64,000 bases of DNA from an uncultured Bacteroidales bacterium (GTDB lineage: Bacteria; Bacteroidota; Bacteroidia; Bacteroidales; Bacteroidaceae). Shown here in pieces: positions 52,065-61,600 of the stretch. Positions within the stretch are counted from its first letter, which is position 1, and every line of letters starts with the position of its first letter. Under the pieces are notes generated by a model. That model was not told the origin of the DNA. It made no database searches and was given only the letters and a program-made list of their open reading frames with translations. The stretch lies in NCBI GenBank assembly GCA_902763865.1, contig CACWTR010000012.1, positions 96,698 to 160,697 on the forward strand, given 5' to 3'. A program made the translations under genes and the position numbers.

Positions 52065-52360
52065 CTGCCTGAAGAAACACCAGCGATTCCCGGAGTTTTC
52101 GGTATGATGTATTCACCTTGACACGTGTCCCCGATACTTTCTTAACAACGATTTGTCAACCTGTTCTTTGTAACTTGTTGGTAATCACAAATGGTTCAAA
52201 TTTAGGGCTCCTTTCCCTCCTCCTTCTCCCAACCGCGACAGGAACAAAAATCTCGCGGCTGAAAACAATATTCTTCCGAGATTTCCTGACAAATGCATCT
52301 GTCTGTCGAGGCTTCGGATACAAAAAGAGCCTGTGCCAAAATGCCATTGTATATAATACA

Positions 52361-52446
52361 ACAACGGATTCAACGGATTTAACGGATTTATGCTACACTT
52401 ATAATCAGTATATAAGATAATCCGTTAAATCCGTTAAATCCGTTGT
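52361..52446. repeat. Inverted repeat of AACGGATTT units
   Basis: Left arm 52361-52389 carries three AACGGATT-type units; right arm about 52419-52446 carries three AATCCGTT-type units. The arms pair with one mismatch around a 30-nt AT-rich loop. It could form a long hairpin at the 3' end of the DUF3472 transcript. Confidence 0.8.
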
Positions 52447-52518
52447 AGTTAATTATGAAACGCCGGTTTTTTTGTTACCGTTTCCGTTGTCCGGCAAGGG
52501 TCAGACAGAAGGCTTGGC

Positions 52519-55500
52519 TCAGTAGATGACCTTCCTGCCGTTCTGTATGTAGATGCCGTGGGGCAGCCCGGACAGGCTGTCTGCTATCCGTTGTCCGGCA
52601 AGATTGTAAATGCCTCTTGCCTGTTGCCCCCTGCTCCTTGCTCCTTGCTCCTGACTGATTTCCGCAATGTCCGTGGCATCGTTCAAGGCTTTCTCAGCCC
52701 GGTCAATGGCCTCCTGAAGCACCTTGCGGTCCTCGGCTGTCACGGAGTTCGACGTAATGCGGCTGCGCATCTGTTGCAGGGCGGCCAGCAGGTCGTCGAA
52801 AGCCTCCTTGACGTTGGGGCGCAGGTAGTAAGGCGACTCAGCCTCGTCAATGATGGCATCGTGCATCTGGAATTCGCTCATGGCAAAGATGTGGCTGTCG
52901 GCCCGCTTCCCGATGGTCTGCATGACCTGGAAGCGGAGGAAACGCGCTGCTCCGTCGGTGAAGATGACGGGCGAGACGTAGCTCTCGCTGATGTCGGTAG
53001 GGAGCCCCTCCGTGATTTCCGCCACGGGAAGGAGGTTCCGCATGGTGGATGAGGCGGAGACAACGATGTCGGAAGGCGTGTCCGGCAGCCCGTATTCCTC
53101 GTTTTGTGAGGGCGTGAAGCTGAAGGCAAAAGCCTTGACGTCGCCGCTTGTACGTGCCTGGATGTAGGACATCTCGTCGGGCCAGCTGATGCCGCTGTAC
53201 CACGTTTCGTAGTAGGTGTCGGTGTTGCCGTCGAGCAGCTTTGCCAGGTTATGCAGTGCCTGCTGGGTGGTGTTGGCATTCGAGGTGAGATAGGAACTGC
53301 TCCTCACGAGCTTTGAGTCCATGTCGGGCCGCGCGATGAATGCTTTTCCGTAGGTCTCCATCCCTCGCATGTAGAGGTGTTCGGGCGTGTTCTCGTGGAT
53401 CGTGCGCTCGCTCTCGGTCGTAATGTTTCGCAGGGTCTCCATGTCGGGCTTCAGGTAGTTGTTCGAGCGGAGCTGGTAGATGGCTGTCGTTCCGGCACTG
53501 GCTTGCAGGATGACGGGCTTTGCCTGGCTCGGATTGATACCCAAGTACTTTCCCCCGACGCTTATGGTGAAGCCGTCGCCGCTCTTGGCGAGCTTGATGG
53601 GGGAGGGGATGTCGGACAGGATGACTTCCGTGCCTTCCGTGGAGATGTACTTCTTGGCACCGGGGTTGTAGAGGTACATTTCGTTGTACCTTTCCGAGTG
53701 CAGAATCATCCAGTTGCAGTACGGGTCGCTCACTCGGGTTGCCTGTCGGTAGGCTTCGGCAGCTGTCGAAGCGGTTGCGGCGGCGATGGAGGGCGTGCCG
53801 TCGGCGGTGGCGATGAGGTCGCCGCGTCCCGACGTGTTATGGAGCTGATAGACGGCCAGGGGCGTGAAGCTTTCGGCCTTAGCCACTACGCCATAGGTGA
53901 GGGGATGTGCCGTCTGGCCTATCTGCTCGATGGTCTGGCGCAGTGCGTCGATGTCGGTGCAGGTGCCGTCGGCATAGACGGTGCGGAGGGATTCAAGGTC
54001 GGCAGGGGCGTAGCCTCCCCACTTGTCGGATTCGTCAAAGAGCTGCCTTGCAAGGTCGAGCAGGTCCTCGAGGCGGTATTCATGCTTGAAGAACACTTCG
54101 TTGACAACGAGGTCCGACCCGTAGCCTAACGAGAAGCGCAGGCGGAAGAACTTGCCTGTGACGGGTTCGGACAAGGTGACTGTGGGGCTCTCCGAATCCT
54201 CCAGGCTAAGGCGGGAGGAGACGGTCGTCCAGCGACTGCCGTCGTCTGACTTGTAGAGAGCCAATTGCTTGGCACGGTATTTGCTCTCACGACTCTGGTA
54301 GAGCTCCAGCGAGCTGATGGTGACAGGCTCCGGGGCTTCGAAGACGAAGGTGTGCGGATAGCCTACGTTGCCGTTCTTCCATTTGTTGTGGTAGTACGTG
54401 CTTCTGTTGCCGTCCATTATCATGGCAGCACGTCCGTTGTCGCCTTCGCCGACGGTCTCTTCATCGCTGAAGCTGATGAGCTTCCACGTGGAGGGGTCGG
54501 AGACGGTCCGGGTCAGCTCAACGCGCGACCTTGTTGTCTTTGCCTGATAGTGGAGGATGCCTTCATCCACCCGATGCTCCAGGCGGGCAATGTCGATGGT
54601 ATCAACCCAGGGCATCTGTCCCTTTAATGGAGGTTCGCAGATGTTTGCGCTGTCTCGCTTGCCCATATAGCCGCCCGTCTCCAGGTAGAAAGTCTTGTCG
54701 TAGAGCTGTGTGATGCCGTGACCGAAGTCGTAGCGCGAGTTGCGTTGGTTCTTGCCTTGCGTGTTGCCGAAGCCGGCATAGTTCAGTGCGTACCACTGGC
54801 CCGTGGAGGCCGAGCGCATGGCTCCGTTGCGGAAGTAGCAGCGGCGCATCAGGTGTCCGCCCGACTCGCCGAAGTTCTCCAGGAAGGAATAGATGCCGCT
54901 CGTCAGGCGGTTGGCTCCTGCCATTCGCAGGGTGCCCATGTAGTGCCAGTCGGTTTCCTCTGCCTGTTTGAACCAGACGGTCTGCAGGGTGCTCTCGTAT
55001 TCGGTGACGGTGCCGTCCTCGCCGGTTACGCTGATGATGTCGGGCCTTACGTTGTAGAGGAACTGTACCCAGTGGTCGAACTCCCAGAAGTCGTCGCGGT
55101 TGTAGCGGATGCTGGAGCCTGTTCCTTCGCCTCCGAAGCGTGTGGCATAGGCGTCGGGACCGAGGTCAACGGCAGCAGAGCGCATGATGTCGGGCAGATT
55201 CTTGTCCTTATCGACATCGCCGTTGTCCCAGACGGAGAAGAGCACGGTGTGGCCGTAGCTGCCATCGCTTCGGGTTGGCATCTGAATGCCGGAGTACATG
55301 CCGTCGGTGCCGATGGCCATCTGATAGGTGGCTGGTTGCTTATAGGCGCTGGGGTACATTACTTCCAGGTAGGTCCAATTGTAGCTTTGTCCCGAGGGCG
55401 CTCCCTGATTCTTCTTGTCCCACCAGAGGTGTACGCTGGGGGCCATGAATATCTCCGAGTCGGTGATGCTGAGTGCCGAGGTGCGCTGGAAGAGCAGGTA

Positions 55501-55950
55501 GTTGAGGCGGTCCAGGTTGTAGGAGCCGTTCGGACAGGTCAGCTCGAAGCGGTACCACCCGTCGTAGGGCATCTCGGTGTCGGGCATGATCTCCATTGTC
55601 TGCTCTGCCGTTGTCTTTTGCGTGCTGCGGGCAGTGTTTTCCAGAACGACGGTGCCGGTGGCGGGATGGACGATGCGGACGCCGAAGGTGACGTACTTGC
55701 CGCTCTGGGCCTTGAACTTGGCATCGGCCCGGACGTGTCCCGTCGGGAAGTGGATGCCATAGACGAGGGTGGTTCCCTCGGTGTAGTTCCAGTTGATGTA
55801 GGTTGAGGAGCGCTGGCTGCCTGTGGGCAGTCCGTTAAGCTCCCGGTAGTGTCGTGCCGGCCAGATGGTGTCGGTCTTTGCCTGCCAGTCGGCAGCCTGC
55901 GCCGGCAGCATCGCTGCCAGCGCAAGCAGTGTCAGGAATAGATGTTTCAA
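52519..55950 (-). CDS. Secreted DUF5077/DUF3472 protein with discoidin-like domains
   Basis: A 1143-residue exported protein starting with TTG at 55950 (no ATG upstream in frame); signal MKHLFLTLLALAAMLPAQAAD. Residues 22-160 are DUF5077-like (SSTYINWNY, YDGWYRFELTCPNG), 165-410 the DUF3472 core (APSVHLWWDKKNQG, YQMAIGTDGMYSGIQMP, LFSVWDNGDVD, RFGGEGTGSS, HYMGTLRM). A discoidin-like domain follows (about 505-640; IMDGNRSTYYHNKWKNG), then a lectin-like part with a fragment of the shared module (RGDLIATADG) and a second discoidin-like domain (about 905-1050). Tail IYNLAGQRIADS..GIYIQNGRKVIY. A TGCTCCT heptamer tract at 52632-52652 encodes the QGARSRG insert before the tail. Lies 30 bp after GH27 and is likely cotranscribed. 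Confidence 0.85.
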   Translation of the reverse strand: MKHLFLTLLALAAMLPAQAADWQAKTDTIWPARHYRELNGLPTGSQRSSTYINWNYTEGTTLVYGIHFPTGHVRADAKFKAQSGKYVTFGVRIVHPATGTVVLENTARSTQKTTAEQTMEIMPDTEMPYDGWYRFELTCPNGSYNLDRLNYLLFQRTSALSITDSEIFMAPSVHLWWDKKNQGAPSGQSYNWTYLEVMYPSAYKQPATYQMAIGTDGMYSGIQMPTRSDGSYGHTVLFSVWDNGDVDKDKNLPDIMRSAAVDLGPDAYATRFGGEGTGSSIRYNRDDFWEFDHWVQFLYNVRPDIISVTGEDGTVTEYESTLQTVWFKQAEETDWHYMGTLRMAGANRLTSGIYSFLENFGESGGHLMRRCYFRNGAMRSASTGQWYALNYAGFGNTQGKNQRNSRYDFGHGITQLYDKTFYLETGGYMGKRDSANICEPPLKGQMPWVDTIDIARLEHRVDEGILHYQAKTTRSRVELTRTVSDPSTWKLISFSDEETVGEGDNGRAAMIMDGNRSTYYHNKWKNGNVGYPHTFVFEAPEPVTISSLELYQSRESKYRAKQLALYKSDDGSRWTTVSSRLSLEDSESPTVTLSEPVTGKFFRLRFSLGYGSDLVVNEVFFKHEYRLEDLLDLARQLFDESDKWGGYAPADLESLRTVYADGTCTDIDALRQTIEQIGQTAHPLTYGVVAKAESFTPLAVYQLHNTSGRGDLIATADGTPSIAAATASTAAEAYRQATRVSDPYCNWMILHSERYNEMYLYNPGAKKYISTEGTEVILSDIPSPIKLAKSGDGFTISVGGKYLGINPSQAKPVILQASAGTTAIYQLRSNNYLKPDMETLRNITTESERTIHENTPEHLYMRGMETYGKAFIARPDMDSKLVRSSSYLTSNANTTQQALHNLAKLLDGNTDTYYETWYSGISWPDEMSYIQARTSGDVKAFAFSFTPSQNEEYGLPDTPSDIVVSASSTMRNLLPVAEITEGLPTDISESYVSPVIFTDGAARFLRFQVMQTIGKRADSHIFAMSEFQMHDAIIDEAESPYYLRPNVKEAFDDLLAALQQMRSRITSNSVTAEDRKVLQEAIDRAEKALNDATDIAEISQEQGARSRGQQARGIYNLAGQRIADSLSGLPHGIYIQNGRKVIY
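52625..52652 (+). repeat. Heptamer microsatellite TGCTCCT in coding sequence
   Basis: Three perfect TGCTCCT units (52632, 52639, 52646) and one degenerate TGCCCCC (52625) lie in the codons just before the sorting tail of the DUF3472 protein. Loss or gain of a unit would frameshift the tail. Confidence 0.85.
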
Positions 55951-55980
55951 GGTTTTAGTTTTTTTATGGGTTCTCAGTTG

Positions 55981-58182
55981 TTATTTTACCTTCAGGTATC
56001 TGCATCCGTGGGTGGGGATGGTGCAGTTCAGTTCGTCGGCGGTCAGGTCCTTCTGCCTCCACAGGTCGCGGATGCTGAGGTGGCCGGAGATGTACTTCCT
56101 GATGTCAACCTGCTTGTCTTCTGAGCCGACGTTGAAGATGCCGATGGCCTGGCTGCCGTCGGAGAGCGGACGTGCCCAGACTTCGATGTCGCCGTCTCTG
56201 GAGACGCGGTCGGCTTGCTTGCCGAGGATGTCCTGGTTGACCATGTTCACCTCGTGGTTGCAAAGCAGTCCTACGGTGAAGTCGTCCATCTGTGCGATGT
56301 CGCAGCCGATGAGCATGTTGGAGGCCAGCAGCGTCCAGAGCGTGATGTGGGTGTACTGTTCGTCGGGTGTGAGTCGGCTGTCGCGCAGGTTCGAGCTCCA
56401 TCCCACCTTGCCCACGATGAGCATGTCGGGGTCGTTCCAATGGCCGGGTGCGGCGTAGGGGGCAAGGCCAGCCTGACGGCGGAAGCCGATGTCGTACATC
56501 GAGCGCCACGTGTCGGTGATGTCGCCTGTCGTGCGCCAGCTGTTGGCATCCACGAAGCGTCCCCATTCCCATACGTTGGCCATGCCGTACTGGCAGAGGC
56601 TGTAGAAGATGTCGCGGGGCTGTTCGCGCAGGAACTTCTGCATGAGCAGGTAGGGGCGCACGTACGATGCTACGCCCTTGTCCTTCTCTTTGGCGTGGGC
56701 CCGGCTGTAGCCGCACCAGTCATATTTCAGGTAGTCGATGCCCCAGCTGTTGTAGCTTTCGGCATCCTGCTGCTCGTGGTCGATGGAGCCGAGATAGCCG
56801 CCGCAGGTAAAGTCGCCCGGCGAGGAGTAGATGCCGAACTTCAGGCCGCGCTCGTGAAGCCAGTCGCCCAGGGCTTTCATCGAGGGGAACTTCTCGTTCA
56901 CGGCAATGGTGCCGTCGGGGTTGCGCTTCTCGGCTTCCCATCCGTCGTCGATGTTCATGTAGCAGTAGCCATAGTCGGCCAGGCCCTTGTCGATGAGTGC
57001 CTGGGCCGAGGACATCACCTTCTCCTGCGACACGCTCAGTGCCCAGCAGTTCCAGGAGTTCCAGCCCATTGGCGGAGTCAGTGCCATCATGCGGTCGCCT
57101 ACCTTCAGGGTGAATTTCTGCGAGGCCTTGCCCTTGGCGTTCTCGGCCACGACGGTGAAGGTGTAGTCGCCGGCTTTCTCTATCTTACCGCTGAGCACGC
57201 CGTCGGCTTCCGTAAGCTTGAGGCCCTTGGGCAGGTCGGCACAGGTGAACTTCATGGGCCTTTCGCCCGAGACGGGGAAACGGTAGATGACGGGCGAGCC
57301 GGGGCGCACTCCGAACAGCGGGGCTGCATTGAATCGCGGCGTGGCCGGTGCGGCGGGGGTCAGGATGTACTTCAGCGGCAAGCGGCGGGTCAGCTTCTTG
57401 CCGGTCTTGGAATCCGTATAGACAGCCTCCAGCACGCAGACTTTCTTCTTGTCGTACGGGATGGTGAGGCTGACGGGCTTGTCCTTCTTGACGCCCACCT
57501 TCTTCGATAGCTTCGACACTTCCTTTCCGCTCTCGCGGTCGGTGACGGTGATGTCGAGCTTGCCGCTCTGGGCTTGAGGATAGGAGTTCGTGAGCTTGAC
57601 ATCGACGTGGGCATTGCCGTCGTTCACGTCGGTGAAGTGCAGGGAGAGGCCGTCCATGGCACTCGGCACGCGGACGGAGAGGGGACGGTCGAAGAGTCCG
57701 CCCGGCTCGCCGCCGTTATAGACGCGGATTGCCACCACGTTGTCCTCGTCCCAGCGTATGCCGCCCGTCTTGGCATCGACGGGATAGCTACGCACGGCGC
57801 TCCAGGCCGACTTGTAGCCGCCCTGGTCGGCAGGCATGCCGCCTGTCTTGCCTATCAGCTTGCCGTTCAGGTAGCACTCGTCGGCATCGTCGGCCTTAGG
57901 CAGGTCGAACACGACGAACTTCTGCTGCTCGGCTCCCTTGAGCAGGCTGCTGGGGATGGTCAGATGGACGCGATACCAGGCATAGCCGTTGTTGATGACG
58001 TATCCCTGGTCGTCCCAGTTCATCGTCATGTCGATGGTCTTCCATCCGGCATCGCTGGTTTCGGGCTTGGCCCAGATAATGTTGTCTCCCTGATGGAAAC
58101 GGGCTTGTTTGACACTCAGGTCCTGTGCCGATGCACAGAGGCCCAGAAGAATCATCACTGCGAGAAAGAAGTGTCTTTTCAT
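55981..58182 (-). CDS. GH27 alpha-galactosidase-type enzyme
   Basis: A 733-residue exported glycosidase. Signal MKRHFFLAVMILLGLCASA; an N-terminal GH2-like sugar-binding beta sandwich (about 25-175; WYRVHLTIPSSLL, DECYLNGKLIGKTGG); Ig-like sections including a putative-Ig segment (FTVVAENAKGKASQ) to about residue 375; then the GH27 barrel starting TPPMGWNSWNCW. The nucleophile is Asp488 in LKYDWCG and the acid/base Asp554 in RTTGDITDTW; HWNDPDMLIVG is also conserved. A short C-terminal beta domain ends CRYLKVK without a sorting tail. Likely cleaves terminal alpha-galactose or alpha-N-acetylgalactosamine. First gene of a two-gene unit with DUF3472. Confidence 0.92.
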   Translation of the reverse strand: MKRHFFLAVMILLGLCASAQDLSVKQARFHQGDNIIWAKPETSDAGWKTIDMTMNWDDQGYVINNGYAWYRVHLTIPSSLLKGAEQQKFVVFDLPKADDADECYLNGKLIGKTGGMPADQGGYKSAWSAVRSYPVDAKTGGIRWDEDNVVAIRVYNGGEPGGLFDRPLSVRVPSAMDGLSLHFTDVNDGNAHVDVKLTNSYPQAQSGKLDITVTDRESGKEVSKLSKKVGVKKDKPVSLTIPYDKKKVCVLEAVYTDSKTGKKLTRRLPLKYILTPAAPATPRFNAAPLFGVRPGSPVIYRFPVSGERPMKFTCADLPKGLKLTEADGVLSGKIEKAGDYTFTVVAENAKGKASQKFTLKVGDRMMALTPPMGWNSWNCWALSVSQEKVMSSAQALIDKGLADYGYCYMNIDDGWEAEKRNPDGTIAVNEKFPSMKALGDWLHERGLKFGIYSSPGDFTCGGYLGSIDHEQQDAESYNSWGIDYLKYDWCGYSRAHAKEKDKGVASYVRPYLLMQKFLREQPRDIFYSLCQYGMANVWEWGRFVDANSWRTTGDITDTWRSMYDIGFRRQAGLAPYAAPGHWNDPDMLIVGKVGWSSNLRDSRLTPDEQYTHITLWTLLASNMLIGCDIAQMDDFTVGLLCNHEVNMVNQDILGKQADRVSRDGDIEVWARPLSDGSQAIGIFNVGSEDKQVDIRKYISGHLSIRDLWRQKDLTADELNCTIPTHGCRYLKVK

Positions 58183-58228
58183 AAGAATGGTTGTTATGGT
58201 TTTAGTTGTTTCTGTACGTTAGATAGCG

Positions 58229-58236
58229 CAAAGTTA
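58229..58236 (-). promoter_or_regulatory. -7 element of the GH27/DUF3472 unit
   Basis: TAACTTTG on the minus strand matches TAnnTTTG and lies 46 nt before the ATG at 58182. The -33 region reads TTTC or GTTT at the right distance. Confidence 0.65.
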
Positions 58237-58311
58237 CGTTTTTTTTCTTTACCTTGAAACGATTTTGCCAAATAATTTGGGACGAAACCTTCAGCGACGC
58301 GTCATAAAAGT

Positions 58312-58395
58312 TATTTTCAAAGTTTGAAAATCAATTTTCACGTCATGAAAATATATTTTCACGGTTTGAAAATTAATTTTCACGTCATGAAAATA
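58312..58395 (+). repeat. Palindrome array copy 3: four 21-bp units of ATTTTCA-N5-TGAAAAT
   Basis: Four 21-bp units with centres aagtt, cgtca, cggtt and cgtca. The left flank gacgcgtcataaaagtt is almost identical to that of copy 1 and the right flank atagttttt matches copy 2 in orientation-corrected form. A promoter-like TGACTTTG follows after the same distance as in copy 1. Confidence 0.9.
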
Positions 58396-58571
58396 GTTTT
58401 TGCTCCCCGTTCTTGTGACTTTGGATAAACCTATACATTATTTATTATATATAGTCACCGGGGCTTCCTCCGTTTGATTGGAATCCCCCTCCTAATGTTT
58501 CGAAGTGTTAAAAAATCCTAAACTAATGTTCGTTTTCCTCGTTTTATGGTGCAAGTTTCGGCTATAAATCC

Positions 58572-58579
58572 TAACTTTG
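58572..58579 (+). promoter_or_regulatory. -7 element for the 1524-residue surface protein gene
   Basis: TAACTTTG matches TAnnTTTG and lies 66 nt before the ATG at 58646. A TTTG at -33 is not clear. Confidence 0.55.
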
Positions 58580-58645
58580 GGGCGGTAAAGAGTAATTTAA
58601 CCAACAAAAACTAACTATAAACATTAACTTAAAACCTTTTAAGCA

Positions 58646-61600
58646 ATGAGAAAACGTTACTTATTTCTGATGACGTTGTTGTTCCCATTGGCAACAATGT
58701 TGTCGTCGGGTACGGCGAAAGCTGCCGATCCCGACAAAGCGCTGTACGACGCTGCAATTGCAGCCGTACCAGATGGATCCTACTACATTACCACCGAAGT
58801 GGATGGAGTCAAGTACTACATCACCAAGCAAGGTGAGTTGGTAGAGAGAACAGAGTATGATGAAGTAGCGGACGGATTGTTCCAGATTTCGCAGGTTACC
58901 GGAGGTGCACTCTACGATGTCGGCTTCCTCATTGAAGCCGGCTCGGGGTCACATTTCTCCAACACTACCCTGACTAACGATAAGGCCAACCTGAAACCCG
59001 GCACCGGAGTCTTCCGCATGGACAGCGGCAACAACCGTAATGACTGGGAGAGGCAAGTGTTCTATTTGAACGAAGAAGGCAAGTTGGCCATTCGTTCTTG
59101 TAATACAGCCTATGGCGAAAGCAGCTGGGCGGATGCCGGACGTGCCTTCTGGACCTACGAGGTTGACGAGGCAGGCGATCCCGTCTATAGCGAATTCGGC
59201 CTTATGCCCGCCTATACCTACGAACCCGCCTTTATCTGGACCCTGGAGCAGCCCGCAGGCTTCGCACAGGTGAAGATGATCTACGACGGAATCTATAATA
59301 AGTATGAAGCAATGATTTGGGAGTACGATCCCGATGCACCCACAACCGTCAATCTGGGTACGGAATTCGGCCAGCTCGCCGGTTTTGACATATGGAAGGA
59401 GTTGTATGCATATCTTCAGGAAATCAATGCTATTTACGACAAGATACGCGAAGATGGCTATGACTACTATTCTGACCCCGACGCTCCCACGCTAGAAGAA
59501 GCCCAAGCCGCTGCTGCAAAGGCCGACTCCCTCTATCAGGCTCTTCTGGACAGCGAGGTGCCCTACACCATGCCCCAGAACGGTTACTACCGCATCATCG
59601 CCCACAACCGCTACAAATCTACTTTCGACGAGAGCGGCTTCGTGGATAAGGCTATCGCCGCTTCTTTCGACAAGAACCATGAGGGCAAGGCCGTGCACGC
59701 CACTCTCCGCAGAGACAGAGCCAACTTCCTCTGGAAGCTCACCAAGAGCGAAACAGGCGACAGCATCCTGATTCAGAACGCTGGTCTCGGCACCTACATC
59801 AGCCGCAGCCTGACTGACCAGGCCGACAACAAGGTAGTCATGACCGACAATCCCGACGACATCAGCTACGTAATGTTCGACTATGCCTACGACATGCCTC
59901 AGTATGTTGAGCCCGACGGCATCGGCGAAGAGAAAGACATCTTCAGCATCCGTCTCGCCAGCAAGTCAAGGAACGACAACCGCTATATCCACCAGATGAA
60001 CCATGCATCTGTAGCAGACGACGCTTCACCTTGGGGTAACTACAGCGTTGACAGCGGCACAGAACAGGAGCTCGGCTTCTGGATCAGGACCTGGAATGCC
60101 AACAGAACAAACGACCTGAACACCAGCGAATGGTTCCTTGAGTACGTGCCCGACGAAGAGGCAGAACAGATCATCAAGGACTTCGAAGCCATCTTCAACC
60201 ACGACAAGCTGGTTCAGCAGAACGCAGAACTCCGCGCCAAGGTTCTCGAGACCCTCACAAAGGCTAAGGACGTTGCCCACATCAAGATGATTAAATCTGT
60301 CGATCAGCTCTCCAGCCCCTACAGCGACTCTGTAGAAGGAAAGGACCTCGGTGTACTGCTCGACGGCGATGCCGCTACATTCTGGCACACCGACTGGCAC
60401 GGCGAGTCTCCCGAAGGTATGTACTATAATGATATAGAATGCCACTACCTCCAGTTCTCCGGCATGGAAGAACTTGTTGGCGACTGCGAACTCTATGTCC
60501 GTGAAAGAAACAGCGACGACGACCGCGTGAAGTCACTCGCTCTCTTCGGCACAGACAACCTCAAGAACGAAGACGACGAATGGGAACTGATTGCCGACCT
60601 CACCCTGCCCAACACAGGTAAGGGCGCAGAAAGCACAGTATCCTTCAAGGTGGAGACTCCTTATCCCTACATCCGTATGCTGGTTTACAACACGGACGGT
60701 GCAAACTATGCCTTCCGTAAGTTCTGGCACGCTGCCGAGATTCAGCTCTACAGAGTCGAAGAGAACCCCAACTCTCAGTTCATCCTGATGGGTCAGGTAG
60801 CTCAGGACCTGCAGGACGCATACGACGCAAACTGCGCTATTGCCGACGCTGACCTCGACCTCAAGGACTATGAAGCTCTGAAGGCTGCCTACGAGGCATT
60901 CCTCGCTGCTGGTCTGGCCGATCCCGACGAGATGCGTAATGCACTGGACACCTATGCCAAGACCACAACCGGTGTCGTAGAAGGCACACAGCCCGGCCAG
61001 TGGGAAGACGTAACCGTTCCCAACCAGTTCAACGAACTCTATGCTGAAATCGAAGCCTACAACAAGGCCGGCAGGTACGACCAGACTCAGATTCACAAGT
61101 ATGCCGTTATGCTCAAGGCTATGCAGAAGAGCGTAGCAGAGAAGGCCAACGGCGTGAAGACCGACAAGTGGTATCGCATCATGGTTCCGACAGAGGAAAT
61201 GTACGACACCTATGGAATCAGCAAGGAAGGCGTTGACAAGTCCGGCCTCCGCGAGGATCAGGCCACACTGTTCGGCAACATCGTTGTTCCCGCAGTCTCC
61301 GTTTCTGAAGCTGACGTTGACGAGGAAGGCAACGAAATCACCGTTAACCACCTCGAAGCAATCGGCGGCGAAGACCTCCGCGAGTCAAACCGTCTGTACT
61401 TCATGGCCGAGGACGAAATTGAAGACAAGGATGCCAGCATGTTCCGCTTTGTAGAGCAGGAAGCTGACGCCAGCGACTACACTGCTCTCTTCCAGGATGT
61501 AAAGAACAACATGGTAATGGCCCTCGACATGAGCGTCACCTATACAAAGGGCGAACCTCTGATTACTAAGGCTTCTCAGCTCTCAAGTAATGCAAGCGAC

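Larger units (their letters stand above)
51891..52518. other. Intergenic region between convergent genes, repeat-rich
   Basis: This 628-bp stretch separates the esterase (plus) from the DUF3472 gene (minus). It contains a short relative of the 22-bp array and an inverted repeat of AACGGATTT-type units. Small open frames here (for example 52118-52420) look accidental. No classic terminator was found for either gene. Confidence 0.55.
58183..58645. other. Divergent intergenic region: GH27 promoter, palindrome array copy 3, two plus-strand promoter candidates
   Basis: This 463-bp gap between divergent genes contains the minus-strand GH27 promoter, the third palindrome array and a long AT-rich leader for the gene at 58646. 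Two plus-strand -7 candidates are present: TGACTTTG (58416-58423), placed 19 nt after the end of the array as in copy 1, and TAACTTTG (58572-58579). Confidence 0.65.

Noticed and set aside
52118-52420. Small open frame of 100 codons in the 52-kb spacer
   Set aside because: It runs through the inverted AACGGATTT repeat, encodes low-complexity TDSTDLTDL sequence and lacks a promoter or signal peptide.
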